Positions 28,724 through 36,238 of a stretch of DNA of 64,000 nt are shown one piece after another. Position 1 is the first letter of the stretch. Each line of letters starts with the position of its first letter. The stretch is taken from assembly GCA_029982615.1 (NCBI GenBank), contig JARRBK010000005.1:1-64000 (forward strand), read 5' to 3'. The translations under genes and the position numbers were made by a program. A model generated the notes under the pieces. That model did no database searches, was not told the DNA's origin, and saw only the letters and a list, made by a program, of their open reading frames with translations. Source of the DNA: Tepidanaerobacteraceae bacterium. Its GTDB lineage: Bacteria > Bacillota > Thermosediminibacteria > Thermosediminibacterales > Tepidanaerobacteraceae.

Positions 28724-29482
28724 ATGATACTGGATATGTTCAGCCTAAAAGGAAAAGTTGCCGTGGTAACCGGCGCCAGGACCGGGCTGGGTCAGGGAAT
28801 GGCGGTTGGATTGGCGGAAGCGGGGGCGGATATGGTCATAATCAACCATTCGCCCATGCCCGAGACAGAAAAGATGATAAATGACCTGGGAAGAAAGTGC
28901 CTGCCTATCGAAGCAGAGCTTTCCGATATCAGTGTAATACCTGAAATAATTGGAAAAACATTAAAAGAGTTTGGGCGTATCGACATTCTGGTCAATAATG
29001 CAGGCATCATCCGAAGGGCACCTTCCCTGGAATTTTCCGAAAAAGACTGGGATGAAGTTATGGACCTCAATCTTAAATCGGTATTTTTCCTGAGTCAGGC
29101 AGCGGCAAAAGAGATGGTAAAACAGGGAGGCGGGAAGATCATAAATATTGCCTCCATGCTCTCCTTTCAGGGCGGGATACTGGTGCCGTCCTATGCTGCC
29201 AGCAAAGGCGGTGTGGCATCCTTGACAAAAACCATGGCCAATGAGTGGGCAAAATACAATATAAATGTGAACGCTATTGCTCCGGGATATATGGTGACCA
29301 ATAACACCGAGGCCATACGCAAGAATGAAGAAAGATATAAATCTATAAGCGAAAGAATACCGGCAGGGCGATGGGGGCTTCCTGAAGATTTGAAAGGAGC
29401 GGTGGTATTCCTGGCATCGAGCGCTTCGGATTATGTAACCGGGCATATTCTTTGTGTGGATGGCGGCTGGCTGGCAAGGTAA
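28724..29482 (+). CDS. kduD: SDR oxidoreductase, 2-deoxy-D-gluconate 3-dehydrogenase / KduD type
   Basis: A 252-residue SDR: TGARTGLGQG (residues 17-26), NNAGIIRRAP near 90, and SYAASKGG with the catalytic Tyr and Lys. NNAGIIRR, GYMVTNNTEA and the C-terminal DGGWLAR are typical of KduD, which interconverts 5-keto-4-deoxyuronate-derived keto acids in pectin and uronate breakdown. Other uronate genes are not present. ATG start after AGAGGTG, 30 bases after ubiX. Confidence 0.78.
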   Translation: MILDMFSLKGKVAVVTGARTGLGQGMAVGLAEAGADMVIINHSPMPETEKMINDLGRKCLPIEAELSDISVIPEIIGKTLKEFGRIDILVNNAGIIRRAPSLEFSEKDWDEVMDLNLKSVFFLSQAAAKEMVKQGGGKIINIASMLSFQGGILVPSYAASKGGVASLTKTMANEWAKYNINVNAIAPGYMVTNNTEAIRKNEERYKSISERIPAGRWGLPEDLKGAVVFLASSASDYVTGHILCVDGGWLAR

Positions 29483-29515
29483 TAAATAAAAAGGTGATAA
29501 TAAAATAGTAATATT

Positions 29516-29563
29516 ATCCCCCTTTTGCTTAATATTTTTATTATTAGGTTTTTTAAGGGGGAT
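29516..29563 (+). promoter_or_regulatory. Hairpin that can mask the cwlD ribosome-binding site
   Basis: ATCCCCCTT (29516-29524) is complementary to AAGGGGGAT (29555-29563), and the second arm is the Shine-Dalgarno sequence of cwlD. The loop is 30 bases and AT-rich. If formed it would limit translation from read-through transcripts. Confidence 0.5.
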
Positions 29564-29568
29564 TTGTC

Positions 29569-30315
29569 ATGAAAAAGCTTTTTGCGCAAAACAGAGAGGT
29601 TTTTTTAAGCCGAATTCATATCATACTCATTCTGCTAGCCGTCATCTTAATAGATAATATGTTGAGCGGGAAAAATCCTACTGTTCATGTTTTCAGATAC
29701 TGGCTCCCATTATCTGGAAGAACCATTGTTATAGACGCAGGCCATGGAGGCATTGACGGGGGTACCTACCACAAGGACGGCACCCTGGAAAAAAATATCA
29801 ATCTCCAGGTAGCCCTCAAAATCAAAAATTTAATGGAAAAGCGGGGAGCCAACGTCATAATGACTAGAACTCAGGATGTTTCTCTTGACAGTCTAAACAA
29901 CAAAAGCGACTACAGGCACAAGCGGGATTTAATTGCAAGGTCCGATATAATAAATAAGGCGCGGCCTGATATATTTATCAGCGTGCACGTAAATGCCGAA
30001 AGAAGCTCAACTAGCACGCGAGGCCCCATGGTTATTTACTATAGGGAGAGTGAAAAAAGCCGAAGATTGGCGGAATTTGTCCAGAAAAGGCTGGAGGAAG
30101 CCTATATAGCTGCTGGCCAGAAAATCAGGGCAAGAAAGCCGCTGTCAAATTCAACTCTGTTTTTGTTGTGCAATACCGATGTTCCAGGGGTTATAGTAGA
30201 ACTAGGATTCATCACAAATCCGGCAGATAAGAGTCTAATGGTAAAGGAAGAGTTCCAACAAAAATTGAGCCAGCACATTCTTTTTGCTGTGGAAGATTAT
30301 TTTAAAAAAAGTTGA
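29569..30315 (+). CDS. cwlD: N-acetylmuramoyl-L-alanine amidase CwlD (germination/cortex type)
   Basis: A 248-residue amidase_3 enzyme with one N-terminal membrane anchor (about residues 13-28). VIDAGHGGIDGGT (about 53-65) holds a zinc His, FISVHVNAE another, and VIVELGFITNPAD the catalytic Glu. CwlD helps make muramic-delta-lactam in spore cortex, so its presence suggests a spore former by descent. ATG start with AAGGGGGAT. Confidence 0.85.
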   Translation: MKKLFAQNREVFLSRIHIILILLAVILIDNMLSGKNPTVHVFRYWLPLSGRTIVIDAGHGGIDGGTYHKDGTLEKNINLQVALKIKNLMEKRGANVIMTRTQDVSLDSLNNKSDYRHKRDLIARSDIINKARPDIFISVHVNAERSSTSTRGPMVIYYRESEKSRRLAEFVQKRLEEAYIAAGQKIRARKPLSNSTLFLLCNTDVPGVIVELGFITNPADKSLMVKEEFQQKLSQHILFAVEDYFKKS

Positions 30316-30406
30316 TTTGGGCTGTCCAAACTGTTATACTAAGTTTGTGTTGTCATAATATAAGTAGAATTTGATTCAGTAATTTTAGCAGCGGGTGAAA
30401 AAATTG

Positions 30407-30931
30407 ATGGAAAAAGATTTAAAAAATGAAATTGTGGAATGGATTAAAGCCATTGCTTTTGCACTCGTACTGGCGCTGTTCATAAGGGGTTATATAGTCG
30501 AACCCATGATGGTCCCTACAGGTTCGATGATCCCCACCATTGAAATCGGTGATAGAATTTTGGTGAATAAATTTATATACAGGTTCGAGCCTTTAAAGCG
30601 CGGTGATATAGTGGTGTTTAAATATCCAGATGACCCCAGCCAAATCTTTGTGAAGCGATTGATCGGCGTCGGCGGAGATGTAATCGAAATAAGGGATGGT
30701 GTTTTATACAGGAACAATGTTGCTGTGAAGGAACCTTATATCAAGGAGCCAATGGTGGGCAACTTTGGCCCCTATAGAGTTCCTGAAGGATGTTACTTTA
30801 TGATGGGTGACAACCGGAACAATTCTAAGGATAGCCGTTTTTGGGTAAATAAATTTGTTCCCAGAAAATTAATTGTGGGAAAAGCCATTTACAGGATCTG
30901 GCCTCTCAACAGAATAGGCCCATTAAAATAG
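30407..30931 (+). CDS. lepB: Signal peptidase I
   Basis: A 174-residue type I signal peptidase. One N-terminal membrane segment (about residues 12-28), Ser40 in MVPTGSMIPT as nucleophile, and Lys83 in VKRLIG as general base; GDNRNNSKDSR is the conserved box E. It cleaves secretory signal peptides on the outer face of the membrane. ATG at 30407 is preferred, with GGGTGA upstream; a GTG at 30395 is also in frame. Confidence 0.93.
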   Translation: MEKDLKNEIVEWIKAIAFALVLALFIRGYIVEPMMVPTGSMIPTIEIGDRILVNKFIYRFEPLKRGDIVVFKYPDDPSQIFVKRLIGVGGDVIEIRDGVLYRNNVAVKEPYIKEPMVGNFGPYRVPEGCYFMMGDNRNNSKDSRFWVNKFVPRKLIVGKAIYRIWPLNRIGPLK

Positions 30932-30954
30932 ATTGCCAAAATCCTAATCAACCC

Positions 30955-30983
30955 TTGAAATTTTCGGGAATTTATATTATAAT
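30955..30983 (+). promoter_or_regulatory. Sigma-A promoter of the tRNA pair
   Basis: TTGAAA (30955-30960), 17 bases, TATAAT (30978-30983), 24 bases before the first tRNA. Confidence 0.75.
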
Positions 30984-31007
30984 TATTTTGCGTCACGGGA
31001 AAACCGA

Positions 31008-31083
31008 GGGCGTGTGGCTCAGCTGGGAGAGCATCTGGTTCGCAATCAGAGGGTCAGGGGTTCGAATCCCCTCACGTCCACCA
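31008..31083 (+). tRNA. tRNA-Ala (anticodon CGC)
   Basis: A complete 76-base cloverleaf including an encoded CCA. The anticodon loop TTCGCAA puts CGC at 31041-31043. The acceptor stem GGGCGTG/CACGTCC contains the G3-U70 wobble pair that defines alanine tRNAs. D stem GCTC/GAGC and T arm with GGTTCGAATCC are regular. Confidence 0.93.
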
Positions 31084-31088
31084 TATGT

Positions 31089-31163
31089 GGGCACGTAGCT
31101 CAGTGGGAGAGCGCTTGACTCACATTCAAGAGGTCGCAGGTTCGAAACCTGCCGCGCCCACCA
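31089..31163 (+). tRNA. tRNA-Val (anticodon CAC)
   Basis: A 75-base cloverleaf with encoded CCA; the loop CTCACAT places CAC at 31121-31123. D and T arms are regular. The acceptor stem is GGGCACG against CGCGCCC, leaving an A-C mismatch at the fifth pair (31093 with 31155), where G-C is expected. The 3' part from 31118 is repeated at 31731. Confidence 0.9.
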
Positions 31164-31177
31164 ATATGAAATCAAGG

Positions 31178-31209
31178 CACAGAGCCGATTTGAAGGTTCT
31201 GTGTTTTTT
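31178..31209 (+). terminator. Terminator after the tRNA pair
   Basis: CACAGAGCC (31178-31186), an 8-base loop, GGTTCTGTG (31195-31203) with one G-U pair, then six T. Confidence 0.88.
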
Positions 31210-31411
31210 GTTTATGTTTGCAATTTATATGGGATTGCAAACATTCTGTTCTATAATGCCTATCGGCACTGGAAAATCTTTGACCTAGTATTTTTGTAAA
31301 AGCTGATTCGCTTTTTCGACTATGTTGAGATACAAAGAAGAACTTTTGGTAAAATTTTTTTATAAGAACTAACTCATAAAGCTCTTTTTAATACTCAAAT
31401 AAAAAAGGCCA

Positions 31412-31699
31412 TTATGGCCTATCTTGGATGCCTAGATGCCCTTTTAGCGCCGATTGAAGTATTTGAGAAAAGTTTACTCCGTTTTTTTCAGCTAAAGCCT
31501 TCAGCCATTGAGGCATAGTTACAGTTGTTTTAACTGTTGAAGATTCAATAGCATTACGATATAAAGGCATATAAATTTCAACTAGTAACAGAATTTCGTT
31601 TGAATCTAATTTTAAATTATTGATAGGTGAAGGAGAAGGGATATCAATGCCATCCTCTTCCATACCGAACAGGTGAAGCGCTAAAATATGCCGACTAGA
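31412..31699 (-). pseudogene. Truncated HicB-type antitoxin gene
   Basis: The frame reads ILALHLFGMEEDGIDIPSP, then LVEIYMPLYRNAIE, then TVTMPQWLKALAEKNGVNFSQILQ, which is the C-terminal two thirds of a HicB antitoxin including its ribbon-helix-helix DNA-binding end. The N-terminal HicB fold (YPAIFE...) is missing; the match fades near 31700, close to the right repeat. No hicA toxin is nearby. An internal ATG at 31663 leaves an 83-residue frame that could still be translated. Confidence 0.75.
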
Positions 31700-31885
31700 C
31701 CAAAAAACCCTATTCAGTAAGTAAAATATAACTTACATTCAAGAGGTCGCAGGTTCGAAACCTGCCGCGCCCACCATATTGAAATTTAATAATATCAATA
31801 TATATGTAGAGACTTTTTATATGTTATAATATTTTCTGTAAAAGGCAAAAAATGAGCAATTGTATCGAATAGTTGTTTTTCTTTA

Positions 31886-31901
31886 TGGCATGCATTTTGC
31901 T
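31886..31901 (+). promoter_or_regulatory. Sigma-54 (-24/-12) promoter of the proline racemase gene
   Basis: TGGCATGCATTTTGCT has GG at 31887-31888 and GC at 31899-31900 with 10 bases between, as in the sigma-54 consensus. It lies 58 bases before the start codon. No activator gene is adjacent. Confidence 0.82.
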
Positions 31902-31959
31902 TTAAAAGTATTACAGAAGCCGATATATGGTTAGCGGTAAATCTTAAGGAGGTTTTGGC

Positions 31960-32967
31960 ATGTTGAGATTTGAAAGAATGATTACTGCTGTGGATACTCA
32001 TACAGGAGGAGAGCCGACGCGCACCATAATAGGCGGATTGCCACGCATACCGGGTAAAACAGTTAGCGAAAAGATGGTTTACATGCGGGACCATATGGAT
32101 TGGATCCGAACCATGCTCATGTATGAACCGCGGGGCCATAGTGTTATGTCAGGGGCAATAATAACGGAGCCGAGCGATCCCAGGGCAGATATAGGAGTTA
32201 TTTATATTGAGACAGGTGGATACCTGCCAATGTGTGGCCATGACACCATAGGCTTTTGTACTGCCCTTATTGAGATGGGGATGATTTCAGCGTCGGAACC
32301 TATAACCACCATCACTCTGGAAACACCAGCGGGCCTTGTTACAGTAAAAGCAGCTGTTGAAAATGGGGTTGTACGGACAGTCACGTTTAGGAATATTCCT
32401 TCTTTCATGTATATGGCGGATGTCGAAATAAAAGTGCCGGAGTTGGGCAAAATTACCTTAGATATCGCGTATGGGGGAAATTTTTATGCAATAGTAGACG
32501 CTGAAAAAGTTGGAGTGACGATTGCACCCGAAAATGCAAGGGAAATTATACGGCTGGGTAGATTAATTAAGGACGCAGTAAACAGTCAGTATACTATTCA
32601 GCATCCAGAAAGGCCTTACATACATGGTTTAACACATGTTGAATTTTCTGGCCCTCCTGCTCATGAGAAGGCACACGCGAAAAACACGGTACTAATCACC
32701 CATGATGCTCTGGATCGCTCACCCTGTGGAACTGGCACATCTGCAAAACTTGCTGCTCTGTATGCGAAGGGGCAAATTTCACTCAACCAGGAATTTGTAC
32801 ATGAAAGCATTGTGGGGAGTCTATTTATAGCAAAAGTTGTTGAAGAATGTGAGGTAGCCGGTTTTAAGGCGGTGATACCAGAAATTACTGGGAGTGCTTA
32901 TATAACCGGCATTCACCAGTTTGTAGTCGACCCTGACGACCCTTTGAAGATGGGTTTTCTGCTGTGA
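31960..32967 (+). CDS. Proline racemase / 4-hydroxyproline epimerase family protein
   Basis: A 335-residue member of the proline racemase family. Both catalytic cysteines are present: Cys92 in PMCGHDTIG and Cys256 in SPCGTGTSA. This separates it from trans-3-hydroxyproline dehydratases, in which one Cys is replaced. It interconverts L- and D-proline or epimerises hydroxyproline; D-proline is the substrate of the selenoenzyme proline reductase in Stickland fermenters. No prd genes are nearby. ATG start after AAGGAGG. A sigma-54 promoter lies upstream. Confidence 0.88.
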   Translation: MLRFERMITAVDTHTGGEPTRTIIGGLPRIPGKTVSEKMVYMRDHMDWIRTMLMYEPRGHSVMSGAIITEPSDPRADIGVIYIETGGYLPMCGHDTIGFCTALIEMGMISASEPITTITLETPAGLVTVKAAVENGVVRTVTFRNIPSFMYMADVEIKVPELGKITLDIAYGGNFYAIVDAEKVGVTIAPENAREIIRLGRLIKDAVNSQYTIQHPERPYIHGLTHVEFSGPPAHEKAHAKNTVLITHDALDRSPCGTGTSAKLAALYAKGQISLNQEFVHESIVGSLFIAKVVEECEVAGFKAVIPEITGSAYITGIHQFVVDPDDPLKMGFLL

Positions 32968-33014
32968 TTGAATAGTTACCGCACTAGCGGGCGTATTTTC
33001 AATAGGCGCTGCTC
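32968..33014 (+). other. Short spacer, weak hairpin only
   Basis: CCGC-ACTA-GCGG at about 32979-32990 could be a weak terminator after the racemase gene; nothing else seen. Confidence 0.3.
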
Positions 33015-33242
33015 TCACCTTCCCATTTTTTTATTTTTTTTAATGCAGTAAATTATAAAGCCCTTGCAGTTCGCCAATGGTGGAACGGGTTTTGATTCCA
33101 TGAATAAAAGCAGGACCGCAAGGGCTATGCTATTTATTTGAGTCAGTCGGGCTTTATGATGGCTAAAATTTTTTACATCCCTTTTAGCTTTTTCAATCTT
33201 TTCTCTGACAACTTTGTCTTCAAAGAAATATTTTTTAATCAT
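33015..33242 (-). CDS. Small hypothetical protein downstream of a Fur box
   Basis: A 75-residue frame starting MIKKYFFEDKVVREKIEKAKRD, charged at first, then a hydrophobic stretch ALAVLLLFM. I do not recognise it. AGAGGT lies 8 bases before the ATG, and a perfect Fur-type box lies 52 bases upstream. Its 3' half runs through an inverted repeat, AGCCCTTGC (33058-33066) with GCAAGGGCT (33118-33126), so the C-terminal half may not be genuine coding sequence. Confidence 0.4.
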   Translation of the reverse strand: MIKKYFFEDKVVREKIEKAKRDVKNFSHHKARLTQINSIALAVLLLFMESKPVPPLANCKGFIIYCIKKNKKMGR

Positions 33243-33293
33243 AATATTTACCTCTGATGAGAATTGTTTTCATATTGTGCCTTTATTATAACA

Positions 33294-33308
33294 TGATAAT
33301 CATTATCA
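33294..33308 (-). promoter_or_regulatory. Fur box
   Basis: TGATAATCATTATCA is a perfect 7-1-7 palindrome identical to the Fur consensus of Firmicutes. TATAAT occurs just beside it on the minus strand (about 33286-33291), so the box would cover the promoter of the minus-strand small ORF. The flanking genes are all on the minus strand or end before it. Confidence 0.85.
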
Positions 33309-33392
33309 ATCAGGAGTAATTATTGATTTTAATAAAAAATTAACATTTGATGAAAACTGTATAAGCTCATGTGGAGGTAATGGAGTAAAAAG

Positions 33393-33680
33393 CTATTGAT
33401 TTTCTTTTTCCAGGCTATAAATGAAAGCCAGGATTTCAGCGGCAGCCTTGTAAAGCTCCGGTGGGATTTCCTGCCCTACGTCAAGCCTTACCAACACATC
33501 GGCCAGCACCGGGTCCCGGCAAATTGGTATATTATGTTCCTTTGCCATTTCCAGTAATTTATGGGCAATTTTACCTTCAGCTGCAGCTATTACTCGGGGA
33601 GCGGTATCTTTTTCCGGCTCATATTTTAGGGCTGCCGCTTTTTTTATCTTTGAGGTTAAATCAATTTTCTTGGTATCCAT
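33393..33680 (-). CDS. FlhB C-terminal domain-like protein (YlqH type)
   Basis: A 95-residue protein that matches only the cytoplasmic C-terminal domain of FlhB/EscU: AAALKYEPEKDTAPRVIAAAEG, then IPICRDPVLADVLVRLDVGQEIPPELYKAAAEIL. The autocleavage NPTH motif and membrane part of FlhB are absent. Such stand-alone FlhX/YlqH proteins are common in Firmicutes and sometimes help flagellar export. It lies 25 bases after the larger gene and is probably co-transcribed. Confidence 0.82.
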   Translation of the reverse strand: MDTKKIDLTSKIKKAAALKYEPEKDTAPRVIAAAEGKIAHKLLEMAKEHNIPICRDPVLADVLVRLDVGQEIPPELYKAAAEILAFIYSLEKENQ

Positions 33681-33705
33681 ATAAACCGCATCCTAACATT
33701 GTTAA

Positions 33706-34560
33706 TCAAACCCGCAGATTTATGCCCGGTAAAAAACCTGAGGTTTCAAGGTCCTTTAAGAAAAAATCACGCTTTGAAATTTTGCCCATCTTTATTTTCA
33801 ATGATTTTAACAGGCTGTCGGCTCCATCGCCAAGACGGGCTATAGCCTTTCTGGCGGCCTCCATGCCGTCTTTGTTCTCAAATGTGAGCGAGGCTGTGGT
33901 GGAACTTTGGTTTTGATAGATTTCTGCCAAGACCAGCCCGAAATCTTGTGTATCGACTATAAAGCTTAAATGTAAAAAGGTTTTATGACTTGCGGTTTTG
34001 GAGTGGCTTGATAATTTGAAATAAACTGTTTTATATTCCTGGAGAGGTAGAGCAAAATAATATATGTTATATGGCCCAGATTCTTTATATATCAGGTTTA
34101 AAGCCTTGAGGGCGAGGTGGGTTAAAACGCCGGAGGTATCGCGAACGGCTCCGGTTTGTTCATTATTGTTTACAATGCCGGAAAGCAAATCGGAGACTAT
34201 AGCAACTCTTTCTTCGGTGGCAGGAAGGTTTAATTTTGAAAGGAGTTTGAGCGCTGCCCTGATTTCGGCAGGAAAAAGCTGTTTTGAAAGCACAGGCTGA
34301 CCTTCTTGAGTGCCTTTTTGCACTGAATCGGTGTTCAGCACCTTTAATATCAACCGTGAGGGATTAGATTCAATGACCTTGAGCTTCAAAAGTTTTCCTG
34401 GGGCAAAGCTCAGATCCGACTGTGCAAATATTTCCAGGCCGTTTAAATCTATAATATAACCGCCGTCTACTTTTTGCAGCACTTTGGCGGCTAAAACTTC
34501 GCCCTGGAGCAGATTGTTTTCAAAAAGAACTCGGTATGGTAAATTTACCTGCATATCCAT
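33706..34560 (-). CDS. Hypothetical protein, YlqG/FliK C-terminal-like
   Basis: A 284-residue soluble protein. The first 75 residues (VLFENNLLQGEVLAAKVLQKVDGGYIIDLNG) look like a small beta-barrel; the C-terminal part (YNIYYFALPLQEYKTVYFKL to LTFENKDGMEAARKAIARLGD) resembles the hook-length control fold seen in FliK-like and YlqG proteins. The ylqG-ylqH order in Bacillus is the same as here, which supports the call. No flagellar genes adjoin. Confidence 0.6.
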   Translation of the reverse strand: MDMQVNLPYRVLFENNLLQGEVLAAKVLQKVDGGYIIDLNGLEIFAQSDLSFAPGKLLKLKVIESNPSRLILKVLNTDSVQKGTQEGQPVLSKQLFPAEIRAALKLLSKLNLPATEERVAIVSDLLSGIVNNNEQTGAVRDTSGVLTHLALKALNLIYKESGPYNIYYFALPLQEYKTVYFKLSSHSKTASHKTFLHLSFIVDTQDFGLVLAEIYQNQSSTTASLTFENKDGMEAARKAIARLGDGADSLLKSLKIKMGKISKRDFFLKDLETSGFLPGINLRV

Positions 34561-34775
34561 TCACCTTGCAAGTTACATTGTGGGACATTCTTCCGGCTCC
34601 CTCGGATCCATACCCAGAGGCACAGGTTGTCCCCCAACTTATTATACCAGATACAAACAACCTGCAAAAGACTATGCTCGCCTGACTGAAAATTAGACAC
34701 CATTTTTGGTTAATATTTATTAGTGATTTTCCTTAAAAATATAATAAAAATAACTGAAAAATAACTGAGGCAGTA

Positions 34776-34804
34776 TTGTATAATTATACAAAATATAGTA
34801 TAAT
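34776..34804 (+). promoter_or_regulatory. Promoter and palindrome ahead of carA
   Basis: TTGTAT (34776-34781), 17 bases, TATAAT (34799-34804) form the promoter. TTGTATAATTATACAA (34776-34791) is a perfect 16-bp palindrome over the -35 box, and GTATAATTATA occurs again over the -10 box (34798-34808). A repressor could bind this tandem site. Confidence 0.6.
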
Positions 34805-34834
34805 TATAAATAATACGTTTCGGGAGGTTTTATT

Positions 34835-35926
34835 TTGGACGGACGGCTTGTTCTTGAGGACGGAAGCGTATTTGAAGGAAAAATTTTTGGCGATGTAGAT
34901 TGTGCAAGAGCCGTAACCGGGGAAGTGGTTTTTAATACAGGGATGACTGGGTACCAGGAAATACTTACTGATCCTTCTTATGCAGGTCAGATGGTGGTGC
35001 TCACATACCCTTTAATAGGCAATTACGGAATATCTAAGTTTTTTTCCGAATCAAACAAAATATGGGCAAAGGCGTTGATCGTGAGAGAAAGTTATTTTAC
35101 TGATAGAAAAAATTTTTCATTATTAGATGATTTTTTAAAGAAGCACAAAGTGGTCGGAATATCGGAGATAGATACCCGGCGGCTTACAAAGCGCATAAGG
35201 TCTTATGGGACCATGAATGGGTACATTCAGGCGGAAGGCATGCGCGGTGCCTCGACGGAAGAACCGTGGGATAAGACAAAAGAGAAGGTCAGCCTGGTAC
35301 AGCAAGTTACAACTGAGCACACGTACAGGCTGCCGGGCAAAGGCCCAAGAGTAGTGGTCATGGATTTTGGCGTGAAGAAAGATATATTGAAAAGGCTGAA
35401 TTATTTGGGCGCCGATGTGATGGTAGTTCCGGCTTATTCTGATGCGAAATATATTTACTCCCTCCGGCCGGACGGTATTTTGCTGTCAAATGGGCCGGGG
35501 GACCCGCAAGACGTGCCGGAAATAGTGGCAACGGTAAAAAAACTACTGGGCAGGGTGCCGATTTTCGGGATATGCCTTGGCCATCAACTTCTGGCTCTTG
35601 CTCTGGGCGCAGAAACATATAAGCTTAAATTTGGCCACCGGGGAGCCAATCATCCGGTAATAGACGTTGAAACGGGCAGGACCATAATGACCTCGCAAAA
35701 TCATGGGTATGCTGTGCGGGAGAAGGATTTAAGGCGTTTAGGTCTGGTGGTCACACACAAGAACTTGAACGATGGCACTGTAGAAGGGTTAAGGCACAGG
35801 TACCTGCCGGCCTTTTCTGTGCAGTTTCATCCTGAAGCTTCGCCTGGACCGATGGACAGCACTCATCTTTTTGAAGAGTTTTTTGAAATGATGTTCAAGA
35901 GAAAAGCTGAAGAACAGGCTATATAA
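34835..35926 (+). CDS. carA: Carbamoyl-phosphate synthase small subunit (glutaminase)
   Basis: A 363-residue CarA. The N-terminal CPSase domain has GEVVFNTGMTGYQEILTDPSY; the glutamine amidotransferase domain has Cys247 in GICLGHQLL and the His-Glu pair in FHPEASPGP. It releases ammonia from glutamine for CarB. TTG start after GGGAGG. The partner carB is not next to it; the next gene is a purine permease. So it is an orphan small subunit unless carB lies elsewhere. Confidence 0.93.
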   Translation: MDGRLVLEDGSVFEGKIFGDVDCARAVTGEVVFNTGMTGYQEILTDPSYAGQMVVLTYPLIGNYGISKFFSESNKIWAKALIVRESYFTDRKNFSLLDDFLKKHKVVGISEIDTRRLTKRIRSYGTMNGYIQAEGMRGASTEEPWDKTKEKVSLVQQVTTEHTYRLPGKGPRVVVMDFGVKKDILKRLNYLGADVMVVPAYSDAKYIYSLRPDGILLSNGPGDPQDVPEIVATVKKLLGRVPIFGICLGHQLLALALGAETYKLKFGHRGANHPVIDVETGRTIMTSQNHGYAVREKDLRRLGLVVTHKNLNDGTVEGLRHRYLPAFSVQFHPEASPGPMDSTHLFEEFFEMMFKRKAEEQAI

Positions 35927-35990
35927 TATCCATGCCGAAAATGCAAAACAACTAATAATAAAATTTTAAACATCATCAGGCTTTAATATA

Positions 35991-36031
35991 ATGCGAACGA
36001 TGAGAGCAAGACTCTTAAAATCGTTCGCATT
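35991..36031 (+). terminator. Terminator-like hairpin after carA
   Basis: TGCGAACGAT (35992-36001) pairs with ATCGTTCGCA (36019-36028), and GAGAG with CTCTT inside it. It is followed by TTTATATT rather than a clean T run. Confidence 0.65.
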
Positions 36032-36036
36032 TATAT

Positions 36037-36065
36037 TGACAGGTATTTTTTAATCTGGTAATATA
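36037..36065 (+). promoter_or_regulatory. Promoter of the NCS2 permease leader
   Basis: TTGACA begins at 36037, and TAATAT follows after 17 bases, giving a standard sigma-A promoter at the head of the riboswitch-like leader. Confidence 0.7.
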
Positions 36066-36094
36066 ATTTCGTGAGATTTCTATATATTTTTAAA

Positions 36095-36200
36095 CGTGTT
36101 TAATTCTGGGTATACGGCCCGGAAGTTTCTGCCAAGTGGCCGTAAAACACCAAAGGCTAGAGGAGGTGCTAAGGTGCCGGGTGGGGGTTTTTTTATTTCT
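36095..36200 (+). ncRNA. Purine-riboswitch-like leader
   Basis: The block from 36104 contains CTGGG-TATACGG-CCCGG (P2 with the conserved L2 bases), then AAGTTTCTGCC (J2/3; consensus GTTTCTACC), then CCGTAAA (L3) and GGCTA, whose C matches the guanine-selecting position. P3 and P1 are not regular: the P3 arms GCC-AA-GTG and CAC-CAAA-GGC pair only with an internal loop. A CCGGGTGGGGGTTTTTTT tract near 36177-36194 can pair with the P2 strand CCCGG and end in T, which would be an OFF terminator. It precedes a guanine/hypoxanthine-type permease. Confidence 0.68.
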
Positions 36201-36238
36201 TTTTGCAGCATTAAAAAATAAAAAAGGGGGTTTTTCAG

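Larger units (their letters stand above)
31118..31776 (+). mobile_element. Remnant of an element integrated in tRNA-Val, bounded by 46-nt direct repeats
   Basis: Bases 31118-31163 (anticodon loop to CCA of tRNA-Val) recur at 31731-31776 with a single difference, C or T at the first anticodon base. The second copy has no 5' tRNA half. This is the attL/attR layout left by an element that recombined at the anticodon loop. The ~570 bases between carry a terminator and a truncated hicB, and no integrase, so the element is decayed to a scar. Confidence 0.82.
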
